From Bacteroidota bacterium (lineage in GTDB: Bacteria > Bacteroidota > Bacteroidia > Flavobacteriales > Weeksellaceae): a stretch of 15,441 nucleotides of DNA. The DNA is taken from the NCBI GenBank assembly GCA_023420435.1, contig JAEZWE010000189.1:1-15441 (forward strand). The letters are read 5' to 3'. The translations under genes and the position numbers were made by a program. The notes under the pieces are model-generated. The model had not been told where the DNA came from, searched no databases, and saw only the letters and a list, made by a program, of their open reading frames with translations. This document shows, in pieces, positions 5,683-12,894 of the stretch; position 1 is the stretch's first letter, and every line of letters begins with the position of its first letter.

Positions 5683-7026
5683 ATGAAGCCGAGTTTAGCC
5701 AAAGGAACCCGAGATTTTACCGCCGATGAAGTGGTAAAAAGACGATACATCATCAATACATTACAGAATAATTTTGAACTTTTCGGATTTGATCCGTTGG
5801 AAACTCCAAGTTTTGAAAACCTTTCCACACTCACCGGAAAATACGGCGAAGAAGGAGATCGTTTGATTTTTAAAATTTTGAATTCGGGAGATTATGCTTC
5901 AAAAACAAAAGAAGAAGATTGGAATTCTAAGGATTCGCAAAAATTGACTTCCCAAATCTCCGAAAAAGCTCTTCGTTACGATTTAACCGTTCCTTTCGCA
6001 CGTTTCGTTGCGATGAATCACGGTCAATTGAATTTTCCATTTAAACGTTATCAAATTCAACCGGTTTGGAGAGCGGATCGTCCACAGAAAGGACGTTTCA
6101 GAGAATTTTATCAGTGCGACGCCGATGTTGTTGGAAGCGAAAGTTTGTGGCAAGAAGTAGAGTTGGTGCAGTTGTATTTAAAATCTTTTCAAGATTTGAA
6201 AATTCCCGTAAAAATACATTTCAACAACCGAAAAATTTTGACAGGTTTGGCAGAATTTGCCAATATTTCTGAGCAACTCATTGATTTTACCGTTGCTTTG
6301 GATAAATTAGATAAAATTGGAAAAGACGGTGTTGTGAAAGAACTTCAAGGAAAAAATATTTCGGAGGAAGCCATTCAAAAATTGTCATTTTTATTCGATG
6401 GAAAACCGCAAACCGAAGTTTTAGAAATTCTAAAAAACAATTTTTCTGAAATCGAAATCGGAAAAAGTGGAGTAGAAGAATTGGAATTTGTCCTCGAAAA
6501 CTGCAAAAAATTAGGCATCGAAAACGAATTGGTTTTCGACATCACTTTAGCCAGAGGTTTGGATTATTATACCGGCGCCATCTTCGAAGTGAAAGCTGAA
6601 AATGTAGAAATGGGTTCTATTGGAGGTGGCGGAAGATATGATAACTTGACCGAAGTTTTTGGGGTGAAAAATATTCCGGGAATTGGGATTTCTTTTGGTT
6701 TAGACCGAATTTATTTGGTGATGGAAGAACTGAAATTGTTCCCTGAATATGCAGAAAATAAAGTGGAATATTTGTTTTTCAATTTTGGGAAAAATGAAAC
6801 TTCCGAAGCCTTAAAAATTATTTCGAAACTGCGCTCCAAAGGAATTTCGGCAGAATTGTATCCCGAAAATGCAAAGTTGAAAAAACAGTTTTCGTATGCT
6901 GAAAAGAAAGGAATTAAAAATGTAGTTTTCATTGGAGAAGAAGAGATGAAAAACGAAAATTTGACCATTAAAAATCAGGAAAGTGGAGAACAAAAAACGG
7001 TTTCTGTTTCAGATTTCTTGAAGTAA
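5683..7026 (+). CDS. hisS: Histidine--tRNA ligase
   Basis: Encodes 447 residues, close to the usual bacterial length. It charges tRNA-His with histidine in the cytoplasm using ATP. Class II synthetase features are all present. There is an N-terminal K-G-T-R-D-F at 7-12 and an L-R-Y-D-L-T-V-P-F-A-R-F block at 97-108. Motif 2 lies at about 122-146, with R130 in P-V-W-R-A-D-R-P and G-R-F-R-E-F-Y-Q-C-D-A-D. The histidine-specific R-G-L-D-Y-Y-T-G is at 291-298, and motif 3 is at about 333-343 with G-L-D-R-I (R342). The C-terminal anticodon-binding domain spans about 355-447 with the A-E-L-Y-P-E and K-K-Q-F-S-Y-A segments. The gene has its own promoter element and is followed after 18 bp by a methyltransferase gene on the same strand. 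Nothing unusual is visible. This is an essential housekeeping gene. Confidence 0.97.
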   Translation: MKPSLAKGTRDFTADEVVKRRYIINTLQNNFELFGFDPLETPSFENLSTLTGKYGEEGDRLIFKILNSGDYASKTKEEDWNSKDSQKLTSQISEKALRYDLTVPFARFVAMNHGQLNFPFKRYQIQPVWRADRPQKGRFREFYQCDADVVGSESLWQEVELVQLYLKSFQDLKIPVKIHFNNRKILTGLAEFANISEQLIDFTVALDKLDKIGKDGVVKELQGKNISEEAIQKLSFLFDGKPQTEVLEILKNNFSEIEIGKSGVEELEFVLENCKKLGIENELVFDITLARGLDYYTGAIFEVKAENVEMGSIGGGGRYDNLTEVFGVKNIPGIGISFGLDRIYLVMEELKLFPEYAENKVEYLFFNFGKNETSEALKIISKLRSKGISAELYPENAKLKKQFSYAEKKGIKNVVFIGEEEMKNENLTIKNQESGEQKTVSVSDFLK

Positions 7027-7044
7027 AAAGTAAATATAAAAAAA

Positions 7045-7842
7045 ATGGAAAATTATCTGGAAATCAATAAAAATTCTTGGAACGCAAAAGTAGAACCTCA
7101 TTTAAAATCTGATTTTTATTTTGTTGACGAATTTTTGAATGGAAGAACTTCACTAAATTCCATAGAATTAGAACTTTTAGGCGATATTTCGAATAAAGAA
7201 ATTTTGCATTTGCAATGTCATTTTGGTCAGGATTCTATTTCTTTAGCTCGTTTAGGCGCAAAAGTTACAGGAATCGATTTGTCTGATAAAGCGATTGAAA
7301 CCGCAAAAGATTTATCAGAAAAAAGCAAAACAAAGGTTGATTTTTTAGTTTCGGATGTGTATAAACTACCAAATAATTTAGATCAGAAATTCGATATCGT
7401 TTTCACCAGCTACGGTGTTATTGGCTGGCTTCCGGATTTGGATAAATGGGCGAAAGTAATTTCCCATTTTCTGAAACCAGGTGGAAAATTAATTTTTGTT
7501 GAATTTCATCCAGCAGTTTGGATGTATGATGACGATTTTACGCATGTAAAATACAGTTATTTCAACGAAAAACCGATTGTTGAAACCCATGAAGGAAGTT
7601 ATGCTGACAAAAAGGCAGATATTGTACAAGATTATGTAATGTGGAATCATTCAACTGCCGAAGTTTTAAATTCTTTGATTAATAACGGTATGGAAATCAA
7701 GCGTTTTGATGAATTTAATTGGTCTCCATATCCTTGTTTTCGTCATAATGAAGAATTTGAAAAAGGAAAGTTTAGAATTCCTCAGTTTGAGGGGAGAATT
7801 CCGACTGTTTTTTCATTAGTAGCAGAAAAGAAAAATCCGTAG
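7045..7842 (+). CDS. Class I SAM-dependent methyltransferase
   Basis: Encodes 265 residues with a Rossmann-type methyltransferase core. Motif I is at 54-63 (L-H-L-Q-C-H-F-G-Q-D, replacing the commoner G-x-G-x-G form with C-H-F-G-Q). The acidic end of strand 2 is D78 in T-G-I-D-L-S. D104 follows in L-V-S-D-V-Y, and a post-motif L-K-P-G-G-K-L-I-F-V-E-F-H-P lies at about 143-156. The C-terminal third carries W-N-H-S-T-A-E-V and F-N-W-S-P-Y-P-C segments that I take to be substrate-related. The substrate cannot be deduced; the Q-C-H-F-G-Q-D subgroup is common in bacteria as uncharacterised small-molecule methyltransferases. It starts 18 bp after hisS and probably shares its transcript, though a functional link is not evident. 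Its stop codon lies inside a hairpin that is better placed as the terminator of the opposite gene. Confidence 0.88.
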   Translation: MENYLEINKNSWNAKVEPHLKSDFYFVDEFLNGRTSLNSIELELLGDISNKEILHLQCHFGQDSISLARLGAKVTGIDLSDKAIETAKDLSEKSKTKVDFLVSDVYKLPNNLDQKFDIVFTSYGVIGWLPDLDKWAKVISHFLKPGGKLIFVEFHPAVWMYDDDFTHVKYSYFNEKPIVETHEGSYADKKADIVQDYVMWNHSTAEVLNSLINNGMEIKRFDEFNWSPYPCFRHNEEFEKGKFRIPQFEGRIPTVFSLVAEKKNP

Positions 7843-7858
7843 AAAATTTTCTACGGAT
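7826..7858 (-). terminator. Terminator of the YtxH-like gene, overlapping the methyltransferase 3' end
   Basis: Bases 7835-7858 form a perfect 24-nt palindrome (ATCCGTAGA / TCTACGGAT around AAATTT). On the minus strand it is followed by TTTTCTTTT, as expected for an intrinsic terminator of the minus-strand gene at 7889-8152. It includes the methyltransferase stop codon at 7840-7842. Confidence 0.65.
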
Positions 7859-7869
7859 CCTATAAATTA

Positions 7870-7887
7870 GGAGAAAACTCCGTTTTT
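7870..7887 (+). terminator. Short-stem terminator after the methyltransferase gene
   Basis: GGAG (7870-7873), loop AAAA, CTCC (7878-7881), then G and TTTTT at 7883-7887. The stem is only four G/C-rich pairs, so it is weak alone, but the U-tract points it to the plus strand. The upstream palindrome at 7835-7858 may help it. Confidence 0.45.
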
Positions 7888-7888
7888 A

Positions 7889-8152
7889 TTACATGTTTTG
7901 AGCGTCAGATTTTACTTCGTCAATTTTGTTTTCAGCTTTTTGAGAATACTCATTTGCTTTATCTTTTACTTGGGAAGCTACTTCATCCGCTTTAGATTTT
8001 AAATCATTTCCCCACTTATTGATGTTGTCTTTCGCAGCATTTAATTTATCTTTTACTGCTTGCTGTTGTTCTGGAGTAGATTTTTTGTATTTCCAGAAAG
8101 CTAATGCACCTAATCCTAACAAAGCCAAAAGACCGTTTGTTTTATTTCCCAT
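7889..8152 (-). CDS. Small membrane-anchored helical protein (YtxH-like)
   Basis: Encodes 87 residues. After M-G-N-K-T-N there is one hydrophobic segment at about 7-20 (G-L-L-A-L-L-G-L-G-A-L-A-F-W). A long, highly charged, probably amphipathic helix then runs to the end, with repeated K-x-K-A-x-E/D patterns such as K-S-K-A-D-E-V and V-K-D-K-A-N-E-Y. This layout resembles YtxH-domain and LEA-like stress proteins. In those families the helix is often disordered until it meets a membrane or partner. It is monocistronic, with its own terminator and convergent to the hisS unit. A stress-related role is plausible from composition only. Gene symbol withheld. Confidence 0.7.
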   Translation of the reverse strand: MGNKTNGLLALLGLGALAFWKYKKSTPEQQQAVKDKLNAAKDNINKWGNDLKSKADEVASQVKDKANEYSQKAENKIDEVKSDAQNM

Positions 8153-8188
8153 TGTTTTAAATTTTTAATTATTGATAGTTTAATTTAA

Positions 8189-8218
8189 CAATTTAATTAC
8201 TGTAAAATCTGTGCCAAA
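8189..8218 (-). promoter_or_regulatory. Possible promoter of the YtxH-like gene
   Basis: On the minus strand TTTG (8218-8215) is followed 19 bp later by TAAATTG (8195-8189), which fits the -33/-7 spacing of Bacteroidota promoters although the -7 element is imperfect. It lies 37 bp upstream of the ATG at 8152. Confidence 0.3.
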
Positions 8219-8269
8219 GAAAGGAATGGGATTTTTAAATTTTTGTTAAAAATTTATAGAATTAGAATA

Positions 8270-9112
8270 TTAATTAAAAACTTCAAAATTTTCTCCATCA
8301 AAACTGGCAAAAACCATTGTTGGAAAGGATTCTTGATGAAATATATTTCCCTCTTTATCTATAGCAATAGCTCCGGCAAAACCATCAATTTCTTTCAATT
8401 CCTCAAAAGTTTTTGAAAACGCATGATTAATGGACATTCCATCCGAAACTCGAGTTACAATTTTTGCCGCTGTAGCATTACTAACAATATCTTCACCAAC
8501 ACCGGTACAACTTACCGCACAAAATTTATTGGCATAATTTCCGGCTACAGTGGCAGAATCGGAAATTCTTCCGACCAATTCAAAACCTTTGCCTCCGGTA
8601 GAAGTTGCGGCTGCCAATTTTCCATTTTTATCGATGGCTACACAACCTACGGTTCCGGTTCCTAAAGATTTTAATTTGGCTTCGTATTCTTTTCTTCGTT
8701 GAGTAATTTCTGTTGAAAAATCTTCAAAACCATTTTCTGAGGCATATTTTTTTGCGCCTTGTCCGCCTAAAACACGATCATCTTCCTGCATTAATTTTTC
8801 AGCAACAAGAATTGGATTTTTTACGTTTTCGATATTGATAACGCCGCTAAATTTTTGGGTTTCAGCATTCATTAAAGAAGCACTCATCCTAATTTTTCCG
8901 TCGCTTTGTATTTGTGAACCGATTCCAGCGTTAAAAAGTTCATTATCTTCCAGTAAAGTAACTGCAAAAACAACGGTTTCTGCAGCAGAATGATTTTTTA
9001 AAATTTCGAAAGATTTTTCAGCAATGGCTTTTAGAGCAGTTTGTTTTGCTATTTTGGTATCGTTGCTTTGGTCGCTTTCCGAAAAAAAACCACCGTGTAT
9101 AATCAGTTTCAT
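8270..9112 (-). CDS. iaaA: Isoaspartyl peptidase / plant-type L-asparaginase
   Basis: Encodes 280 residues. It belongs to the Ntn-hydrolase family that self-cleaves before a threonine to create the catalytic N-terminus. The autoprocessing site is G153-T154 in G-T-G-T-V-G-C-V-A-I-D. Substrate-pocket residues follow in T-S-T-G-G (170-174), G-R-I-S-D (R182, D185) and C-T-G-V-G-E-D (T203, G204). The N-terminal N-A-G-I-G-S at 61-66 is also typical. Members hydrolyse beta-aspartyl dipeptides and often L-asparagine. It starts 22 bp downstream of the cyanophycinase gene on the same strand, so the likely job is to split the beta-Asp-Arg dipeptides released by cyanophycinase into Asp and Arg. Length is slightly below the usual 300-320, with a short linker before the cleavage site. 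The family assignment is firm; the dipeptide substrate is inferred from context. Confidence 0.92.
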   Translation of the reverse strand: MKLIIHGGFFSESDQSNDTKIAKQTALKAIAEKSFEILKNHSAAETVVFAVTLLEDNELFNAGIGSQIQSDGKIRMSASLMNAETQKFSGVINIENVKNPILVAEKLMQEDDRVLGGQGAKKYASENGFEDFSTEITQRRKEYEAKLKSLGTGTVGCVAIDKNGKLAAATSTGGKGFELVGRISDSATVAGNYANKFCAVSCTGVGEDIVSNATAAKIVTRVSDGMSINHAFSKTFEELKEIDGFAGAIAIDKEGNIFHQESFPTMVFASFDGENFEVFN

Positions 9113-9134
9113 AAAAATTTTTGAAAATAAATAT

Positions 9135-10025
9135 TTATTTGTCTTCTGTAGGTATAGGGTTATAATGGGAATTTACGATCGTTAATTCTTTGGTTTTTAA
9201 ATTAAAAATATCGTTCATAGACATAACGTGGACAATTAAATTATCAATTGAAATGGGTGCGCCCAATTCCACATTGGTAAGATTGGTGTCTTTAATAAAA
9301 CGTCCGTCCACAATAATAACCAACCCGGAACCAATAGCTGTCATGATATCATCTTTTATAAAAAGTCCTGTATCTTCACCCAATCCAATTCCTAAAGTTC
9401 TTGGGTTGTTTACCACAGCCTGAAATAATCTTCCAATTCTTCCACGCTGTACAAAATGGGTGTCCACAATAACATTTTCAATAAAACCTAAACCTTGTGT
9501 AGTTTTTATTTCTCCTTTTAATAATGCTTCGCTGCTGCTTCCCTGATAGATCATGTTTTCTGAAGCGGCTGCAGCTCCTGCAGAAGTTCCTGCATATACA
9601 AAATCAGTTTCCTGATATTTTAATAGAATAGCATCATGAAATCTGCTTCCTCCTAAAATAGAAGTGAGCCGCAATTGATCTCCGCCGGTAAACATCACCA
9701 CATCTGCAGCGTTTGCTCTGGCAACAATAGCATCAGAATTGGCTTGTTCCCGATTTTGAATATCCAAAATATTGACATTTTTAGCGCCTAAAAATTCAAA
9801 AGCTTTTTTATATTCCGGACCAACAATTTGTGGAATTTGCGAAGCAGTAGTGATAACTTCGATGATGGAATCTTCTTTCAGTCTAGATTCATTGATTATT
9901 TTTCTTAGGATTCCACGTTCAAAAAAATTGAGGTTTTTTTCTACATTTTGGTCGTATTCGGTTTCTGTAAAACTGCCTTTATTTACAGCACCACCGATGA
10001 TTGCTAATTTTCCAACAGGTTTCAT
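9135..10025 (-). CDS. cphB: Cyanophycinase
   Basis: Encodes 296 residues from the ATG at 10025. It is a serine exopeptidase of the S51-like family that cuts cyanophycin to beta-Asp-Arg dipeptides. The nucleophile is S148 in G-T-S-A-G-A-A-A. H190 lies in D-T-H-F-V-Q-R-G-R and E217 in G-I-G-L-G-E-D-T-G. The Ser-His (42) and Ser-Glu (69) spacings equal those I recall for the catalytic triad of the Synechocystis enzyme. F-T-G-G-D-Q near 112-117 forms the other family motif. There is no signal peptide, so it should act in the cytoplasm on stored granules; secreted cyanophycinases carry one. The frame extends to a TTG at 10034, but that lies inside the promoter element, so the ATG is preferred. It is divergent from cphA and followed by the isoaspartyl peptidase gene, forming a degradation operon. 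Confidence 0.95.
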   Translation of the reverse strand: MKPVGKLAIIGGAVNKGSFTETEYDQNVEKNLNFFERGILRKIINESRLKEDSIIEVITTASQIPQIVGPEYKKAFEFLGAKNVNILDIQNREQANSDAIVARANAADVVMFTGGDQLRLTSILGGSRFHDAILLKYQETDFVYAGTSAGAAAASENMIYQGSSSEALLKGEIKTTQGLGFIENVIVDTHFVQRGRIGRLFQAVVNNPRTLGIGLGEDTGLFIKDDIMTAIGSGLVIIVDGRFIKDTNLTNVELGAPISIDNLIVHVMSMNDIFNLKTKELTIVNSHYNPIPTEDK

Positions 10026-10031
10026 ATATTG

Positions 10032-10039
10032 CAAATGTA
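10032..10039 (-). promoter_or_regulatory. -7 promoter element of the cphB-iaaA operon
   Basis: On the minus strand this reads TACATTTG, a full match to TAnnTTTG, ending six bases before the ATG at 10025. Transcription would start within a few bases of the start codon. The rest of the 195-bp cphB-cphA divergent region (10026-10220) shows no clear operator, hairpin or second strong promoter. TATGTTTA at 10159-10166 is a weak plus-strand candidate for cphA. Confidence 0.55.
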
Positions 10040-10220
10040 ATAAAATATCCTTTATGGGCGGTTTGTACGAAAGAGTTTTCTATTTTGTTGATTTTCAAAG
10101 AAAAATATAAATCTGGTTATCTTTTGTTTTCTGTAATGAATAAAATTTAGTAATTATGTATGTTTATAGGTAATTTGTGCCTAGATTGAAAACCTATTTT
10201 AAATAAACTTAAGAAAATAT

Positions 10221-12848
10221 ATGAAGATTGAAAAAATACAAGTTTTAAGAGGTCCCAATATTTGGAGCATCCGCAGAAAAAAACTGATTCAGATGCGTTT
10301 GGATTTGGAAGAGGTGGAACATATGCCCACCAATAAAATACCGGGTTTTCGTGAACGAATTGAGAAAATGATGCCTTCTTTGCTTTTGCACCGATGTTCT
10401 GAAGGTCATGAAGGTGGCTTTTTTCACCGCATTGAAATGGGAACTTGGATGGGACATGTGATTGAACATATTGCTCTTGAAATTCAAACTCTTGCCGGAA
10501 TGGATACCGGATTTGGAAGAACCCGAGAAACAAAAACGGCGGGTGTTTATAACGTGGTTTTCAGTTATTTAGAAGAAAATGCCGGAGTTTATGCTGCAGA
10601 AGAATCTGTGAAAATTGCCCAATGTCTTATCGATGGAAAGGATTATGATATTGCAGCCTGCATTCAAAAATTAAAAGAAATTCGGGAACATGAAAGATTG
10701 GGACCTTCTACTGGAAGTATTGTAGAAGAAGCTGTAGCCCGAAATATTCCTTGGATCAGATTAGGGAGAAATTCTTTGGTTCAATTGGGATATGGCGTTC
10801 ATCAACAGCGTTTTCAGGCTACGATTACCGGAAAAACAAGCTCAATTGCAGTAGATATTGCTTGCAACAAAGAGGCTACCAAAAAAATGTTGGATGATGC
10901 TGCGATTCCTGTTCCTACTGGAGGTTTAGTTGTAGATGAGGAAGATTTAGCTTCCGTAATTCGTAAAATTGGTTATCCTATTGTTTTGAAGCCTTTAGAC
11001 GGAAACCATGGACGTGGACAAAGCATCAACGTTAAGGATTGGGAAACAGCAAGAATTGGTTTGGAACATGCACAAAAAGTTTCCCGAAAAGTAATTGTTG
11101 AAAAATATGTTACAGGTTACGATTTCAGAGTTTTAGTAATTAATCATAAAATGGTTGCTGCAGCCAGAAGAGTTCCCGCCAATGTGGTTGGAGATGGTGA
11201 AATGAATATTCAGCAATTAATTGACAAAGAAAATACAGATCCAAGAAGAGGTTATGGACATGAAAATGTTCTTACCGAAATTATCGTGGATAAAGATACC
11301 AATGAATTGCTCGACAAATTAGGATATACTTTAGAAACCGTTCCTCAAAAAGGCGAAATTGTTTATCTTAAATCTACCGCAAATCTTTCTACCGGAGGAA
11401 CTTCCATTGATGTTACCGATATGGTGCATCCGGAAAATGTAACCATGATGGAAAGAATTTCTAAAATTATCGGTTTGGATGTTTGTGGTGTCGATATTAT
11501 GGCAGAAAACCTCACCCAACCTCTCAAAGAAAGTGGTGGAGCGATTTTAGAAGTTAATGCCGCACCAGGTTTCAGAATGCATTTAGCACCAAGTGAAGGT
11601 TTACCAAGAAACGTTGCAGCACCTGTAGTTGATATGCTTTATCCGGCAGGAAAACCATTTAGAATTCCGATTATTGCCGTTACAGGAACCAATGGAAAAA
11701 CAACTACCACAAGAATTATTTCACATATTGTAAAAAATAATGGTTACAGAGTTGGCTTTACTACTTCGGATGGAATTTATATTCAAAATACGATGTTGTC
11801 TAAAGGTGATACTACAGGACCCATTTCTGCAGAATTTATCCTGAAAGATCCAACCGTAGAATTTGCTGTTTTAGAAACGGCTCGTGGTGGAATTTTACGT
11901 TCCGGTCTAGGATTTTCGAGTTGTGATATCGGTGTTTTGACCAACATCAAAGAAGATCATTTAGGATTGAGTGATATTCATAATCTAAAAGATTTAACGC
12001 GTGTAAAAAGAGTAGTTCTTGATTCTGTAAAAAAAGACGGATGGTGCGTTTTAAATGCTGATGACGAATATTCCATGAGATTATTGAATGACTTGGACGC
12101 TAAAGTCGCCATCTTCAGTTTAGATGAAAATAATCCGCACATCAAAAAATTTGCAAAAGAAGGAAAATTAACCTGCGTTTTCGAAGAAGGCTTTGTCACC
12201 ATCAAAAAGGGAGAATGGAAAATTAGAATTGCCAAAGTTCAAAATATTCCAATAACCATGGAAGGAAAAGCTAAATTTATGATTGCTAATGTTTTAGCGG
12301 CAAGTTTGGCCACTTATCTTTATGGTTTTGAAATTGAAGATATTGCAAATTCACTGAGAACATTTATTCCAAGTGCACAATTGACACCGGGAAGATTGAA
12401 TGTCTTCAAATTCAAAAATTTTAAAGTGATGATCGACTTTGCACACAATGCAGCAGGATATGAAGCTATTGAAGATTATCTGAAAAATGTAGAATCGCCT
12501 AAGAAAATCGGAATTATCTCGGGAGTTGGAGACCGAAGAGATGAAGATATCGTGGAATGCGGAAAAATTGCAGCAAGAATGTTCGATCATATCATCATCC
12601 GGAATGAAAAACACCTTCGTGGAAGAACGGAAGAGAATATTAATGGTTTGGTAATTGACGGAATTCAATCTGCAGGAAGAAATGTTACTTATGAAATCAT
12701 TCCAAAAGAAATAGAAGCGCTGAAACATGCCATTAATATGGCAGAAGAAGGCACTTTTATTACGGCTTTAAGTGATGTAATTTCCAATGCAATTGATTTG
12801 GTTCAGGAATATCAACAGAAAGAACTTCTGGAAGATAGAGTACAATAA
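10221..12848 (+). CDS. cphA: Cyanophycin synthetase
   Basis: Encodes 875 residues, the normal size of full-length CphA1. It builds cyanophycin, a poly-Asp backbone with Arg side chains, using ATP at two sites. The N-terminal domain (about 1-160) begins with the family hallmark L-R-G-P-N-I-W-S-I-R-R, then M-R-L-D-L-E-E. An ATP-grasp domain (about 215-480) follows, with K257 in V-L-K-P-L-D-G-N-H-G-R-G and the metal-binding E444-V-N446 in L-E-V-N-A-A-P-G-F-R-M-H. This domain adds Asp. The C-terminal Mur-ligase-like domain (about 485-865) adds Arg. It has the P-loop G489-T-N-G-K-T494, E-T-A-R-G-G-I-L-R-S-G-L-G, and D739-F-A-H-N in the C-terminal lobe. All key motifs are intact, so this is not the shortened CphA2 type. 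It is divergent from cphB-iaaA, putting synthesis and breakdown under one intergenic region, and has a strong terminator. Confidence 0.97.
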   Translation: MKIEKIQVLRGPNIWSIRRKKLIQMRLDLEEVEHMPTNKIPGFRERIEKMMPSLLLHRCSEGHEGGFFHRIEMGTWMGHVIEHIALEIQTLAGMDTGFGRTRETKTAGVYNVVFSYLEENAGVYAAEESVKIAQCLIDGKDYDIAACIQKLKEIREHERLGPSTGSIVEEAVARNIPWIRLGRNSLVQLGYGVHQQRFQATITGKTSSIAVDIACNKEATKKMLDDAAIPVPTGGLVVDEEDLASVIRKIGYPIVLKPLDGNHGRGQSINVKDWETARIGLEHAQKVSRKVIVEKYVTGYDFRVLVINHKMVAAARRVPANVVGDGEMNIQQLIDKENTDPRRGYGHENVLTEIIVDKDTNELLDKLGYTLETVPQKGEIVYLKSTANLSTGGTSIDVTDMVHPENVTMMERISKIIGLDVCGVDIMAENLTQPLKESGGAILEVNAAPGFRMHLAPSEGLPRNVAAPVVDMLYPAGKPFRIPIIAVTGTNGKTTTTRIISHIVKNNGYRVGFTTSDGIYIQNTMLSKGDTTGPISAEFILKDPTVEFAVLETARGGILRSGLGFSSCDIGVLTNIKEDHLGLSDIHNLKDLTRVKRVVLDSVKKDGWCVLNADDEYSMRLLNDLDAKVAIFSLDENNPHIKKFAKEGKLTCVFEEGFVTIKKGEWKIRIAKVQNIPITMEGKAKFMIANVLAASLATYLYGFEIEDIANSLRTFIPSAQLTPGRLNVFKFKNFKVMIDFAHNAAGYEAIEDYLKNVESPKKIGIISGVGDRRDEDIVECGKIAARMFDHIIIRNEKHLRGRTEENINGLVIDGIQSAGRNVTYEIIPKEIEALKHAINMAEEGTFITALSDVISNAIDLVQEYQQKELLEDRVQ

Positions 12849-12877
12849 GAAAATCCCGCTTCACAGCGGGATTTTTT
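12849..12877. terminator. Strong bidirectional intrinsic terminator after cphA
   Basis: Ten-pair stem AAATCCCGCT (12851-12860) / AGCGGGATTT (12865-12874) with loop TCAC and a T-run to 12877. On the minus strand the same stem is followed by TCTTATT after the A/T closing pairs. It separates cphA from the convergent ATP-grasp gene ending at 12895 and can serve both. Confidence 0.9.
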
Positions 12878-12894
12878 ATGACTTCTCAATTTTT

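Noticed and set aside
8205..8217. Sigma-54-like TTGGCAC motif upstream of the YtxH-like gene
   Set aside because: The -12 part reads TTAC rather than TTGC and no dedicated activator site is seen; a -33 TTTG reading of the same bases is simpler.
8237..8255. A/T-only inverted repeat downstream of iaaA
   Set aside because: AAATTTTT-GTT-AAAAATTT contains no G-C pair in the stem and is easily found by chance in AT-rich DNA; it is too weak to call a terminator.
10026..10034. TTG start of cphB at 10034
   Set aside because: It lies within the TACATTTG promoter element and adds only three residues; the ATG at 10025 is preferred.
10026..10220. Search for an ArgR-type box in the cphB-cphA divergent region
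   Set aside because: AATGAATAAAATTTAG looks vaguely similar, but the second half of the palindrome is missing.
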